A stretch of DNA of 64,000 nt, from assembly GCF_902806685.2 (NCBI RefSeq), contig NC_048538.1, positions 17,422,001-17,486,000 of the forward strand. Reading direction: 5' to 3'. Under the pieces are notes generated by a model. That model saw nothing but the letters and a program-made list of their open reading frames with translations. It was not told where the DNA came from and did no database searches. Positions within the stretch are counted from its first letter, which is position 1, and each line of letters opens with the position of its first letter. The position numbers and the translations under genes were made by a program. Shown piece by piece: positions 50,511 through 62,400 of this stretch. The DNA is from Maniola hyperantus. Its lineage: Eukaryota > Arthropoda > Insecta > Lepidoptera > Nymphalidae.

Positions 50511-50810
50511 CCTACCACTACCACTACCACTACCACTACCACTACCACTACCACTACCACTACCACTACCACTACCACTACCACTACCACTACCACTACC
50601 ACTACCACTACCACTACCACTACCACTACCACTACCACTACCACTACCACTACCACTACCACTACCACTACCACTACCACTACCACTACCACTACCACTA
50701 CCACTACCACTACCACTACCACTACCACTACCACTACCACTACCACTACCACTACCACTACCACTACCACTACCACTACCACTACCACTACCACTACCAC
50801 TACCACTACC
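50511..50810 (+). repeat. Pure (CCTACCA-frame) hexanucleotide array, 300 bp
   Basis: About 50 uninterrupted CCACTA units with only the first unit (CCTACC) reading differently. All six-frame translations are dipeptide or homopolymer runs (HY, PLP-type, poly-V), so the open frames across it are artefacts. Confidence 0.95.
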
Positions 50811-50868
50811 CAGTACATCGCAGACGTACTGTCGCGTTCAGAAGCTTCATATCGACAAAACATGCGTA

Positions 50869-51124
50869 TCTAAATATATAAAAGGTAAAGGTGACTGACT
50901 GACTGACTGACTGACTGACTGACTGACTGACTGACTGACTGACTGAACTATCAACGCACAGCTCAAACTACTGGACGGATTGGGCTGAAATTTGGCATGC
51001 AGATAGCTATTATGACGTAGGCATCCGCTAAGAAAGGATTTTTGAAAATTCAACTCCTAAGGGGGTGAAATAGGGATTTGAAATTTGTGTAGTCCACGCA
51101 GACGAAGTCGCGAGCATAAGCTAG
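50869..51124 (+). mobile_element. H1 Helitron-like element
   Basis: Complete with the longest GACT tract in the window (about 50894-50944) and terminal AAGCTAG before a T. Confidence 0.85.
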
Positions 51125-51129
51125 TTTTA

Positions 51130-51589
51130 GTATAAATGAAAGTCTAATTATTTTACATTTTCTTCAGAGTAGTGTTAGAAATCACGTCATGCATTTCCAG
51201 ACACTTAGTATGGTGGCAAACTCCTGCCAGACACCTTTAAAGTTTAATTAGCTTCCAGCTTTTATAAAATAAGGAATGTCTGGCACGCGCTGGCTCTTAG
51301 GCCATAAGGTTAGAAACTTGAAATTTTGACAGTAGGTAAGTAGGTTCCTTTTCTGGCGTGGGCACCCACTAAGTAAGGATTTTCTACCCCTATGGGGGTT
51401 AAATATGATGGGGTGAATGTTTGTATGAAAATCTGTAATTTTTCATGTTATTTTCTTAAACATCGGTAAGTAAGTAGACTTTCGGTTAAAAATGAATCTA
51501 CAAAGTATTACGAGATTTTCCAGCCGCTCTCTAATTTTCAAAAATTGCACTCGAATTCCGAGGGTCAGGTAGTGGGTTTATACAACTGC
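51130..51589. other. No gene recognised
   Basis: AT-rich. TCTGGCACGCGCTGGCTC recalls 46146-46165. Confidence 0.35.
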
Positions 51590-51670
51590 CAGACTCTTAC
51601 AGGTTAGCCCGTCTCCATCTTAGACATGCATCTTCACTTACCCTCAGCTGAGATCCTATCTAATAAGTAC
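51590..51670 (+). mobile_element. SINE-1 3' fragment
   Basis: ACAGGTTAGCCCGTCTCCAT, CTTAGACATGCATCTTCACT and CAGCTGAGATCC are diverged SINE-1 tail words. Confidence 0.55.
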
Positions 51671-51999
51671 GTATTAATAAAAAAGTAGAATTTTTAGGCC
51701 GTAGGTGATAATAAACTCTGAGATGTTTATTAGTGTTCTATTTTGCAAAATTATCCATTATATTTTCGGTAGGCACGCAATATTTTAGCGTCACCAGTTT
51801 TTATGATAAGAGGATACATAAATCTGCTACAAAATCATAAGCTAAACACTGTATAATTTTTGCGGAAACTTTTTTATAATCATCGGGAAAACTGAGAAAA
51901 TCTTATTTTAAAATTAGCTCTTTGGATGAGTTATTTTTGTGGAATTGAAGTGGACATTGTAAAATGTTTGTCATACTTTATTTATTTAAAAATTCATAC

Positions 52000-52188
52000 T
52001 CCGTACTAATATTATAAATGCGAAAGTGTGTCTGTCTAGAACGTATGTGTGTCAGCTAGCCTTTCACCCCATTAGCCCATCTGTTCAACCGATTTTGACG
52101 GAATTTGGTACTGGGGAAGGACATAAGATACTTTTCCCGGATTTTAAAAACCTAAATCTACGCGGTCAAAGTGGCGGGCATCACCTAG
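52000..52188 (+). mobile_element. H2 Helitron-like element
   Basis: TCCGTACTAATATTATAAAT, GCGAAAGTGTGTCTGTCTAG, CCGATTTTGACGGAATTTGG, AAATCTACGCGG and CATCACCTAG. Shortened in the middle. Confidence 0.65.
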
Positions 52189-52625
52189 CCTTATCTAATT
52201 ACTGTACAAAACATGCCCGCGTGGATCGGTGCCAAGAATACTGACTGCATTTCCTTCATGCTTTCATTCAAAAAATGAGCAGCCTTTCTGTCACCAGATG
52301 AGGTAACAGCGGTTCAATATCTTGTAATTTTATTTAGCACTACCACCGCGACTTTGTGAAAAGGTACCTAACAAAGAACTACTTTAGTATATTTGCAAAC
52401 ATATTATATAAACGTATAATCCTCCAATATGGATAAACCTATTATATACTTACATAATATTCAATATCAAATTCAATATTATATGAATTATGATATAAAA
52501 GTTATTTGAAGCATGCGTAAAGAATCCTTATGAGAAAATTCTTGCGCTTCTGCCTTTAGTATGTGCCTAGTTATATATATATCACTTATATTTATATTTT
52601 AACTACACGCTACTAGAAAGGAATT

Positions 52626-52900
52626 TCACCCTCACCACCTGGGTGTCTGGTGCACTTCGACCGTCCGCTGCGCCAGATCCTTCTATCCACGCACGTGCAA
52701 ACTGTGGAACCAACTCCCATCGGCGGTGTTCCCACTAGATTACAACATGGAGTTATTCAAGGGGCGGACCAACAAATTCCTAAAAGGCCGGCAACGCATC
52801 GGCGGTTCCTCTGGTGCTGCAAATGTTCAGGGGCGGCGGTAATCACTTAACATCAGGTGACCCGCCTGCTCGTTTGCTCGCAATCTCTATTTAAAAAAAA
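52626..52900 (+). pseudogene. CR1/Jockey-like LINE ORF C-terminus and 3' end
   Basis: One frame gives HPHHLGVW, SFYPRTCKLWNQLPSAVFP, MELFKGRTNKFL and RQRIGGSS, matching the conserved LWN.LP..VFP motif at the end of CR1/Jockey-type ORF2 proteins. It is followed by a 3' UTR (GGCGGTAATCACTTAACATC, AGGTGACCCGCCTGCTCG) and an A-run. Upstream sequence is missing. Confidence 0.75.
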
Positions 52901-52904
52901 TGAG

Positions 52905-53205
52905 CGCTTTCAATACTTTATTGCAAGAGATTGGTTCGTTTTTAAAATTAATTACTATTGAGCTGAAACATGTATACAACGTGTAAAACCATTTAAAACC
53001 TAATTTTATGAACCTGTTGAAGCTGAAGATTCGTTATCGATGCCAGATACTCAGATACTGATCATACGATGAGTGCGTACGGACATCAGGCATGTACGAG
53101 TGTCGGTTACACGTGTGCTACTACACATTGACTACTTACGTATTATTAAGTACTTATGTTTATTATTAAAATGGCACGTGCTAAATATTTTATAATTTTT
53201 TGGGA
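52905..53205. other. No gene recognised
   Basis: Unique AT-rich sequence. Confidence 0.3.
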
Positions 53206-53207
53206 TC

Positions 53208-53550
53208 CATGCCCAACAAAAGAAATAGGAACACTTATGGGATCACTTCGTTGTCTGTCTGCCGTGTTTTTTTTTATTCGGATACAAATTGGCCCTTAAT
53301 TAGCCCTTGTTTGCAATCTCATCTGGTGGTAAGTGATGGTACAGTCTTAGTTTGTCAATAGCCAAGACCCGTCAGGCATCAAGGGAATCAAAACCTATAG
53401 GGCAGGTAGGTACTTCCCGTTGATTTAAAAACATGAAATTTAGCATAACACAAATATAACGAAATAATCCGAAAACCATGAATTTATGGTTACAGCACAA
53501 AAAATATTAAAAGTGTTATTTCCTTCTACGGTGGTACGGAACCCTTCGTG
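53208..53550 (-). mobile_element. X1 copy split by a SINE-1 fragment
   Basis: Left part GGATCACTTCGTTGTCTGTC, right part AAACCTATAGGGCAGGTAGG, GTACTTCCCGTTGA and CGAAAACCATGAATTTATGG are adjacent modules of X1, with SINE-1 between them. Confidence 0.65.
53267..53388 (-). mobile_element. SINE-1 3' fragment inside X1
   Basis: Poly(T), ATTCGGATACAAATTGGCCC and GCAATCTCATCTGGTGGTAA on the minus strand, 5' truncated. Here SINE-1 is younger than the X1 copy, the reverse of 49350-50060. Confidence 0.65.
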
Positions 53551-53572
53551 TGCGAGTCCGACTCCGGACTGG

Positions 53573-53795
53573 ACACTTCACCCACCTTTGAGATCATTAT
53601 GGAAAACTCTCAAGCATGCAGGTTTCCTTACGATGTTTAGCGAGTGATATGCTTATAATAACACACATTATATTATATGTATCTAATTCTGAAAAGCTAT
53701 AGAGGTGTGTGTCCGGCATCGAATCCCCGACCTCCCGAATAGGAGGTGGATGTGTCGCTAGGCTATCACGACTGAGCTAGCTTTAAATATTAACT
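53573..53795 (-). mobile_element. SINE-3 (tRNA-headed)
   Basis: Minus-strand: CACCTTTGAGATCATTATGG, GCATGCAGGTTTCCTTACGA, box B complement GCATCGAATCCCCGAC and head words CTAGGCTATCACGACTGAGC. Confidence 0.65.
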
Positions 53796-54007
53796 TTAGC
53801 AGTTTTTATAGAACATTTTGTACTTACTGTTCTTACTTTTAAACAAATGTAGAATAACCTAGGGATACATAAATGTAAACAACTAAGAATGTACAAAGGC
53901 TGTTAGATATCAAAGTGATAATTGCAAATGGATTTTTCCGTATGAAAATATCCTGTGTTGCTTTTAACACCTGTTTATTGGGCGTCAGTTTAGCGCATGA
54001 CGCGTAA

Positions 54008-54188
54008 TTTTTTTTTAAAGAATATTAGCCGTGCTAATCATGACTAATATTCCCCTTTCCCCTTCAACTGAGCGTAAAGCTTGTGCTAGGAATAGTTACG
54101 ACAGTCGACAATAGTGCAACGGGTGGGGTTTGAACAGCCATCCTTTCGGAATTCAGTCCGCTCCTCAACCGTTGAGCTATTGAGGCTT
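54008..54188 (-). mobile_element. SINE-2, complete
   Basis: T-run, AGAATATTAGCCGTGCTAAT, GTTACGACAGTCGACAATAG, box B complement GGGGTTTGAACAGCC and head CTCCTCAACCGTTGAGCTAT. Unique AT-rich sequence separates it from the LTR element. Confidence 0.75.
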
Positions 54189-54429
54189 TAACTCCTCATG
54201 GGCCATTTTAACTTATTGTGTCAATTTTCATGTCAAAAGTACGATTTTTGACATGAAATTATAGTTTAGTTTATGGCTATCCAACTACCTACTGCCTAAA
54301 TACAAAGGAATGTACCTGTGAATTTTAAATTAGGCATATCTACCTAATGCTGATTTAATTATGGAGTAACTACTTAACTGCATTCTCATCATTTTATTTG
54401 CTGAAATGTTCTGAAAAGAGGTTCATAGT

Positions 54430-54682
54430 ATAAACAACTTAACCTCCAATCCGGGTTTATTAGTCTTGGGATGACCCTAGTATGAATCAAACGCAGTTCC
54501 AATGTCCACAGTCTTATATTCAGGTACACTTGTCACATCCACTTAGTTTATATCTAGCTTAATTAATCACCTAGTACTTATATCTCGCTTAATTACTTTT
54601 ATATCGTTCCTTTTTTACTCCCGCGCGCTCTCGCACCTCGACTCGCGGGTGACAGCTGGCCGGTTTTTCTGTGTTGCCCACA
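54430..54682 (-). repeat. 3' LTR (minus orientation)
   Basis: Minus-strand landmarks: TGTGGGCAACACAGAAAAAC start, GACAGCTGTCACCCGCG-like GC-rich U3, ATATAAAAG (54596-54604) and AATAAA (54456-54461) 26 bp before the LTR end. Confidence 0.85.
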
Positions 54683-56419
54683 GTCGTCCATCCTGCTCCA
54701 GATATGTCCCCATATCTGACCACTCGGCCTTCCAACCGAGGGTAATGCCCTCATACCCATAACTCAATAGGAGCAACATAGAATACCTTAACAGTCCTAT
54801 ATTATAATTAATATGATTAGTATAATAATTCCTCTAACAGATCAAAGCTAACATTGTTAGATTTAACAAGTGCACAAAACAAGTGCCAACGAGACCTACA
54901 AAATACTGGTATCAATAATCATTATGTACATTGCAATCAACATCTGTAAGTCTAATTCTTATAAATACACAACAAATCACACTGAGATAAGTAAATAGTA
55001 AATACTATAAGTCATTCTGATTTAAGCTTGATATTAAGAAAATTCTATAATCTAGTTATTGTTAGTGATATACGTATACAACCAATTCACAATAGTATAA
55101 TCAAATATTGAAATCAACACAATTTATGTTAATACTTAATACAAGGAAATTATAGTGAAATCAATAATTTAATTTTTAAATATTATTATGAACTACATAT
55201 TCTTCAAGTTTGTATTTGTATTTAGTAATACGTGAATAAATATTTGCATGGCAAATGTGGCAATACTAATTATGAGAATTATAAAACATCTTTGGTAAAT
55301 TGCATTTAAAGCGAATAAAATATAATCAAACTTAAACAAAACAACAACGAGGAAAGAAAAGAAGGATAGTGAATTATCACCAACTTGAATTCTGAGTGCT
55401 AAGTACTCTATGATTTTAAACCATGTCACTATCCGTTTTCAATTAAAGTAAGTTTGTTTGCCCTTTCCTTCTTACCACTGTAATGACATGAATTCTAATC
55501 CTACATAATGCTCTAATGCAACACAAATACAATATTTTCACTAGTATAAACATTTTAAGAGATATGGTAAGAGTGGTTGGATCCCATTGACCATTACTAA
55601 CACTTTATATAAAATTAATCACAAAGTTCTACAATATACCAATGTACCTAACTACTTCTGTAGAGTTCATAATTTCTTTAAACTTAAAAATAAATTAAAA
55701 GAATATCTTATAATCCAATGTTCTCATACAATTGATGAATATTTGATATGAGTTGACCTTGATTATAATGTCTTTGTAGTGTTTCATGAATTATCAATTT
55801 GACTATCGTGAATTGACATTTAATTATTCTCAAGTGGTACCTACTGATTGACACCGTTGAAAAAAAATAATAATATTACAATATAAGTATGTAACGTAAA
55901 ACAAATAATAAGAAAACAATATGCCAATCTTTAATTGCATATATGTAGTATTATACTAAGCAATATCGGTAAGTATATGAATAATGATTGTAAAATATTT
56001 TTGCAGACCAGAACGGCAGAGATGTCGGCACAGATATTATGTGACCATATTTTGTACTCTACTTGAATAACAATAAAAGATAATTACCTATCAAATTGAA
56101 TTATTGAATATTGAACCAATATTCTTGATGTCTACGAAATCAAGATAAATAATATGGTTAAATGTAGTTGTTATTATTAATAAGTACTAAGATCGAAACA
56201 AACCACAATGTATTCTAAGGAGAACCCAATAATCATATTATTTCAGAAATTTAAAGAAACATGAATCCACTAATTGATAATGATACACAGTACAGATCAC
56301 TATGAGATCTACAATGTGCACAATGTAATCCTATATTTTCAAATAACTGAGACGACTGCCTCTGACTGTATCTCGATTGTAGTACAACAAATACTATTAT
56401 TAATATAACAAAATAAGTC

Positions 56420-56830
56420 ACAATGATGTTAGCCAAGGTATTATTGTATTATTATAAACTCGTTACCCGTGGTGCCCCATATCATCCTTGCACTAGGGGT
56501 AGATGCATGCATAACTGTGTCTACCATAAGCCCCGTAAGTGCGATAGAGAGCGCAACAGACGGCGTTTTGTTGCCCCATTTTATTGTCTCGCAAGCAACG
56601 AGTCCTTGATGGCACTATAGACTTAATTGATGTAACATACAATAAAATCTGATTTCTGGAAACTTCCATTCTTGTACATTCTTGAGCGCGTAAGGACGAA
56701 CGATGCCAGAGACCCTCGTCCTCTTATGATAATATGGTTAACTTGAACACGGTGATTGAGGACAGACAGCACCCAACGCTGCACCAACCCAGCGTCATGC
56801 TGAGCCGTGAATTGCTGCATCGGTCACCGT
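56420..56830. other. GC-richer patch inside the LTR element
   Basis: This segment has clearly more GC and CpG than the rest of the interior (CGTTACCCGTGGTGCCCC, GCGATAGAGAGCGCAAC, CAACCCAGCGTCATGCTGAG). Short frames exist on both strands (56423-56620 plus, 56623-56820 minus) with no recognised motif. It may be a captured host segment or an untranslated functional part. Confidence 0.35.
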
Positions 56831-57333
56831 TGCTTGTCTCGTGTCAGTGTGTGACAAATGAATGACAAAGATGTAGGAAATTATTTCGTGATACATTGGT
56901 GTACTTATACGCTTTGATAACATGTCAGCGATCCATACATTAATACCTAGCGAGTGAAGTAAGCAAGCCTTCGTGCGCGAACTGCTTATATAGTCTATTG
57001 GAATAGATGTTACTTGAAATAGTATTTAAGAATTTGCTCTTTACTGTGCTGTTTCCACCAAACATCAACGTAATACAATGAGTGACTGCGAAGATGTGCA
57101 TTAACATGAACCGATATTTAGCATTTACAATCAGCATGTCATTTTAGATCTACTTTAAAGGGTCTATACAACTTCTACTACGTACCGAATTCAGCAAGAC
57201 ATAATTAATATATTATTACTGAATACGTCCATTATAAGAACTTTAATTTGAATTTAAGTAACCCTTGAACATTAGTAAGTATCTGCTAGAACAGGTAAAG
57301 TGATTTCCAACCATGATATCTACTTCTGTACCC

Positions 57334-57631
57334 CTATTCTGTAGATAAATCTATTATTATTAATAAAAAGGATACACCCTTTCCACTTGCCGACCCCGAT
57401 TTAGTCTGCTTGTTTTCCATCAAATTAACTGGACTCCCTCTTGTCACCATCGCGACCCGATCAGTTGCTGAAGTTCATACTGAAGATCACCGTCCACTCG
57501 CATCGGGATTATCGAATCAGGTTTTACCAGACTATTATTTTTCGTCATTTTTCAGACGCTTCGTCAGTCGTTTTCCAATTCGTTTGTTGGTTCTTACTAG
57601 GACCAGCTTTTGTCACCGGAATACGATCCAT
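57334..57631 (-). pseudogene. Possible relic coding stretch in the LTR element
   Basis: Three short minus-strand frames follow one another with single-base shifts: a 28-codon frame starting MDRIPVTKAG (57631), a second with DSIIPMRVDGDLQYELQQL, and a third starting MVTRGSPVN (57450). Together they read like a broken, hydrophilic protein. No family is recognised, and chance is possible. Confidence 0.2.
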
Positions 57632-57867
57632 TGTTTACGTCAGTATTGCCACCTTCCATTTGTCATTCTTGATTCCTTATTCTTAGGTTTATATTATAGT
57701 CAATGCTACCCTCCTTTGGCACGATTGCTACAAAATCAAAAATTTCCACTTGCTGTATGTCACAATTGGGACATGAATTAAATTTTCCAATAACAATATG
57801 TCTCATTTGGAACATATAAAATAGACAACCTTTGACACAATTGGGACAAGGTATATTACATAAACTA

Positions 57868-58910
57868 TTCTCAGCAATTACCGCTTATCACACCAGGAAT
57901 AAGTCCATACATAAGTCGGTATTCTTTTCTCCCATTTGCCACTTGGTTCATCATAAAATATTCTCAGGAATCACCGCTTATCACACCAGGAATAAGTCCA
58001 TACATAAGTCGGTATTCGTTTCCCTTATTTGCTTGTTGGGTTATCATAAAATATTCTCAAGAATCACCGCTTATCTCACCAGGAATAAGTCCATACATAA
58101 GTCGGTATTCTTTTCTCTCATTTGCCGGTTGGTTCATCATAAAATATTCTCAGGAATCACCGCTCATCACACCAGGAATAAATCCATACATAAGTCGGTA
58201 TTCTTTTCAACTATTCTCAGGAATCACCGCTTATCGCACCAGGAATAAGTCCATACATAAGTCGGTATTCGTTTCCCTGATTTGCTTGTTAGGTTATCAT
58301 AAAATACTCTCAAGAATCACCGCTTATCACACCAGGAATAAATCCATACATAAGTCGGTATTCTTTTCAACTATACTCAGGAATCACCGCTTATCGCACC
58401 AGGAATAAGTCCATACATAAGTCGGTATTCGTTTCACTTATTTGCTTGTTAGGTTATCATAAAATACTCTCAAGAATCACCGCTTATCACACCAGGAATA
58501 AATCCATACATAAGTCGGTATTCTTTTCAACTATACTCAGGAATCACCGCTTATCGCACCAGGAATAAGTCCATACATAAGTCGGTATTCGTTTCACTTA
58601 TTTGCTTGTTAGGTTATCATAAAATACTCTCAAGAATCACCGCTTATCACACCAGGAATAAGTCCATACATAAGTCGGTATTCTTCTCTCTTATTTGCTC
58701 CTTAGGTTATCATAAAATACTCTCAAGAATCACCGCTTATCACACCAGGAATAAATCCATACATAAGTCGGTATTCTTTTCAACTATACTCAGGAATCAC
58801 CGCTTATCGCACCAGGAATAAGTCCATACATAAGTCGGTATTGGTTTCTAATATTCTCAGGGATCACCGCTTATCACACCAGGACTCAGTCCATACATAA
58901 GTCGGTATCC
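57868..58910 (+). repeat. 13-copy minisatellite with 93/67-bp spacing
   Basis: A core of about 58 bp (ATCACCGCTTATCACACCAG, then GAATAAGTCCATACATAAG and TCGGTATTC) recurs 13 times. Core-to-core distances are about 93, 93, 93, 67, 93, 67, 93, 67, 93, 93, 67, 67 bp, giving a 160-bp higher-order unit (58226, 58386, 58546). A 26-bp spacer with TTATCATAAAATA is present or absent. Confidence 0.9.
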
Positions 58911-59339
58911 TTTTCTCTCATTCACTAGTTGTCAGTTTGTTTAGAGTCTAAAAATAATAATCACATTCATAACAATGACACGTTATATCATAACAATATT
59001 AAACACCATTTTTTTTTTTTTTTAATTCGCTTCCTCAAGACAGCCACCAGAAGTGATTATTTGTGTACAGTCAATAGAATGAATATTATAGTGTCAACGG
59101 TTATGGCAAACCCGCTAAGTGTTTGCTCCCTTAATACCTCATTTGATTAATCTTCTTCTTAATTTGCTTTATGGCTTTTAGTAATTTGATTAATGATTTG
59201 AAAGACTAGTTATCGAGACTACTGAACTCAATACTCAAATCGATATTCTTAACTATTTGTGGGGTATCTACAGTAGTAAACATCTTTAGTTCACCGTGGG
59301 CTCTACCGCGGTTGTTTGACAGCTACAATGTCACGATCG

Positions 59340-59441
59340 CAATCATCTCTGATTGGTTAATGCTCGCTCACTATTGGCCACAATGCATTGTTGCAACAAG
59401 AATCGCACAAATTCAGCCAATCAGAACAATAATGATTGATG
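59340..59441. mobile_element. MITE-like inverted repeat inside the LTR element
   Basis: Ends CAATCATCTCTGATTGGTTA and AGCCAATCAGAACAATAATG (then ATTG) are imperfect inverted repeats. The centre has CTCACTATTGGCCACAATGC. It is the only dispersed-looking element I see in the interior. Confidence 0.5.
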
Positions 59442-62400
59442 CAGGTTTTAGACAATCGCCCTACGTGTAATGTCTGCAAGTGATAATAATTGTGCAACTC
59501 GTTTGAAATTTTAATGTAATTTAAGGGCACACACACAAGAGAGCAATCCGTCTTTTGTTTATAATAATTATATTAATAATTTATTTATTTAGTAAAAATA
59601 TGCATCTCATAAGCTCCTTTTTCCAAAGTCAAATAGCTAGTCAAAATTTGGGCAGTAAAAGTAGGGAATCCGTTTCTCCACTATTTATCCGATGGGGCTT
59701 GCAAGGTTAAGATTTACACTTCTCTGTATACTGACAATTTCATTTCTTATTTCAAAACCTAAACCTAAGTCAGAGATCGAATTATTCGTGCATTATTTAT
59801 ACCCGAGAAACAACGATATGATAAAATTATGTGTTAGTAGGCTATATAAAGAAATACAACAATCCAGACCCTGTAATACATAACATTGCCACAGTCATTG
59901 CCACTTCATTTAATAACACCTTCGTAACTCTCTTTTGTTATTAGAGACACATGTTTCAAAGTTTCCTTTACTCGTACATAAAAATTGAACTTCGTAACTT
60001 AGTATTTCTTTCTAATTTCTATTATTACAGCAGATAGTATCATCTATTAAGTTGGTAAGCCAATCCAATAATAACAACAGTAAATAATTTATTATGTACT
60101 TGGTAGTTAACCTGTTGTTCAGTGCGTGTTTTTCTGAGGTAGTAAGTACCTAAAGGCTTTGATTTATGGTAGCAGATTGTACAACAAGGGCACCAAACAA
60201 GCCACTTGAGCCGAGTTATAAACACTGCTTTTCACTTCGATTGCGAGGAAATGTAACAATAATATTACTATAAGTACATATCTATAGATTGTCCGAAAAG
60301 AGTAGGGATTAAATGAGGGTGCTGTAATGAGTTTGTAGGTATAGGTCGCAACCTCAATACAAGTGCAAAAGTTCACTGGCACCATAGAAATTACATACAT
60401 TCTTTCTCATCCATATGTCATTCAGAGAGACTGTTGTTTACCTATAAATACCTTGTGCATAACAGCATGAAACGCACTTTAGTCGTCTTATAGCCAGCGT
60501 AAAATAGAACCTTACGAGCATGAGAAGTGGAAACGTATTTTTATTTTATTATTATTTTTATTTTCCGAATTCTAAAAATCACGAATGCATGTCATCTATT
60601 AGTATAAGAGGATGTCAGCTACTAGTGACTTTATATGAATGTGATAGCTCATATAATTTTACCTTTTTAATTATAAAACTCTAAGAACATTTGAAAGAAC
60701 CACTGTTATGCTGATAAATAAATATTTTAATTCAATTCCATTTATTTATTTTCATCTGATCTGATCAGTTAAATTCACTTTAGGTTAATATAATAATGAT
60801 TCAATTCATTTTCCTTTCATAACCTCACCTCTCCTTAAATGGTAGTTGCAGCCAATGTAATTTATAATTTTCACAAGGGTGAGCAAACGGAACAAAAGTA
60901 CATACTAGCACTTAATATAAATTTTATTGGTATAAGAATCAAATAAAATTCCAACATCCACATGGCTACTTCGTGAGCATAAGTGTTGTATGTCTTTCTG
61001 TTTCTGGTATGTACATAGTTAGATTAATTCAAACCTGATATTTCATACCCTATACCTACTAGGTATTCAAAGTAATCTAATAACTCTAATTTGGTCGAAT
61101 AAGTAAACCTACAGATTCAAAATAGGTTCAATGTTCAAAACCTACTTTATCTAGTGGACCAATTAATTATTTATTAGCTGATCCACCCCAGGTAGAATTT
61201 TCCAAAATCTTTTCTTTGTGTCCAGTAGTAGCTTAGTAGGGAACTCAAATCATATTTGATTATGCAGGGCCTGCGGGTTGATCTATGTCTGTCAGTACAT
61301 AATACAGACTATTCAGTCGGTAGATAGGTATTAAATGGGTGCATCTAGCAATCGACTCTATTAGTCTCCCTATCACTGTCTATCATTCTCACAACCATAC
61401 CATGCCTACCATAGACCCAAATCCAAAAATCTTACATTAAATGGTAGGTAATGAAAACACATGCACCTGACACATATTTCAGGCATTCTATCCTTAAATT
61501 GTACTAAAATATTACTATGTGTATAGTTAAGTATGTAATTATTTAATTAAACAAGAATAACTACTCATATTGAGACTATTCAATTCAAAGTTTTAAGACT
61601 TTATTTTAGTTACTAGGTAAACTAGATTTGCTTCAATTAACCATAGTAGTATTCAGATGTTTCTTACCTTCTTATTACTGTATTACATAACAATACCTTG
61701 AGGTTACACCCTCTATCATAATGAGGCAGCCCGGGATGGCTTTTTTTCTTTTGTATCATTATAACAGGCCTCACACCAAGAGTTACTGTGTTCTTATCCG
61801 ATCCATGCAGGTACATGACTGCTTCTAATCACAACTTGAAGGTTATGTGCACTTCTCCACCACAGATGCCGGCCAAAACCACTTGTTCATCTCACATTCG
61901 TCGACCTCATCGTCAAGTCGGGGTCACAGGGTCGTGTACATCATCAGAAAAGTTGTCGAACATGAAAAAAATTGTAACAGTTGAATAATCTCGGAAATAT
62001 TGCATTTAAGCGACACCAGTATCAAGTACATACCTACTTGATTATATCAGACCCCTGTCTGTATATAACCCAAATTTTGCACTAAAACCATTGATTGACC
62101 CATTGATGTAGATATGACCGTTGTTATTGTAAGATTATTATTTCTATTTTTAACTAAAGCACATGTACATATTTCTTTTTTTAAAATGATTGTTGAATGA
62201 TTTAAATTAAGACTTGAATAAAATTATATTGTCAACATTACTTCCTAGATAGATAAAGTTATATATAAATGAGTTAAGTAGATATTATTCATTCTAAATT
62301 TTCACATTTTATTATGCTATGATAATGTACTATAGGTAATAATTTGCACACTCAGTTATTGGTTGAATGTGTTAGATCAAAACAGATTTAAGACCAAATT

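Noticed and set aside
50498..50881. Long open frames on both strands (127 and 119 codons)
   Set aside because: They translate the hexanucleotide array into HY and poly-V runs. Length comes from repeat periodicity, not from coding.
56623..56820. 65-codon minus frame in the GC patch
   Set aside because: It begins with ATG in a coding-like context, but no domain or repeat of known retrotransposon proteins is visible. Kept only as part of the compositional island.
57410..57781. 123-codon plus-strand frame in the LTR element
   Set aside because: No recognised motif, antisense to the element, and overlapped by another plus frame. A chance open frame is likelier.
57832..58248. 138-codon frame with repeated NKSIHKSVF units
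   Set aside because: The protein repeats mirror the minisatellite, on the strand opposite to the LTR element's orientation, and the frame is lost in later units.
57868..58910. CRISPR-like regularly spaced repeats
   Set aside because: The context is an animal genome, the intervening sequences are themselves repeated, and the array lies inside an LTR element.
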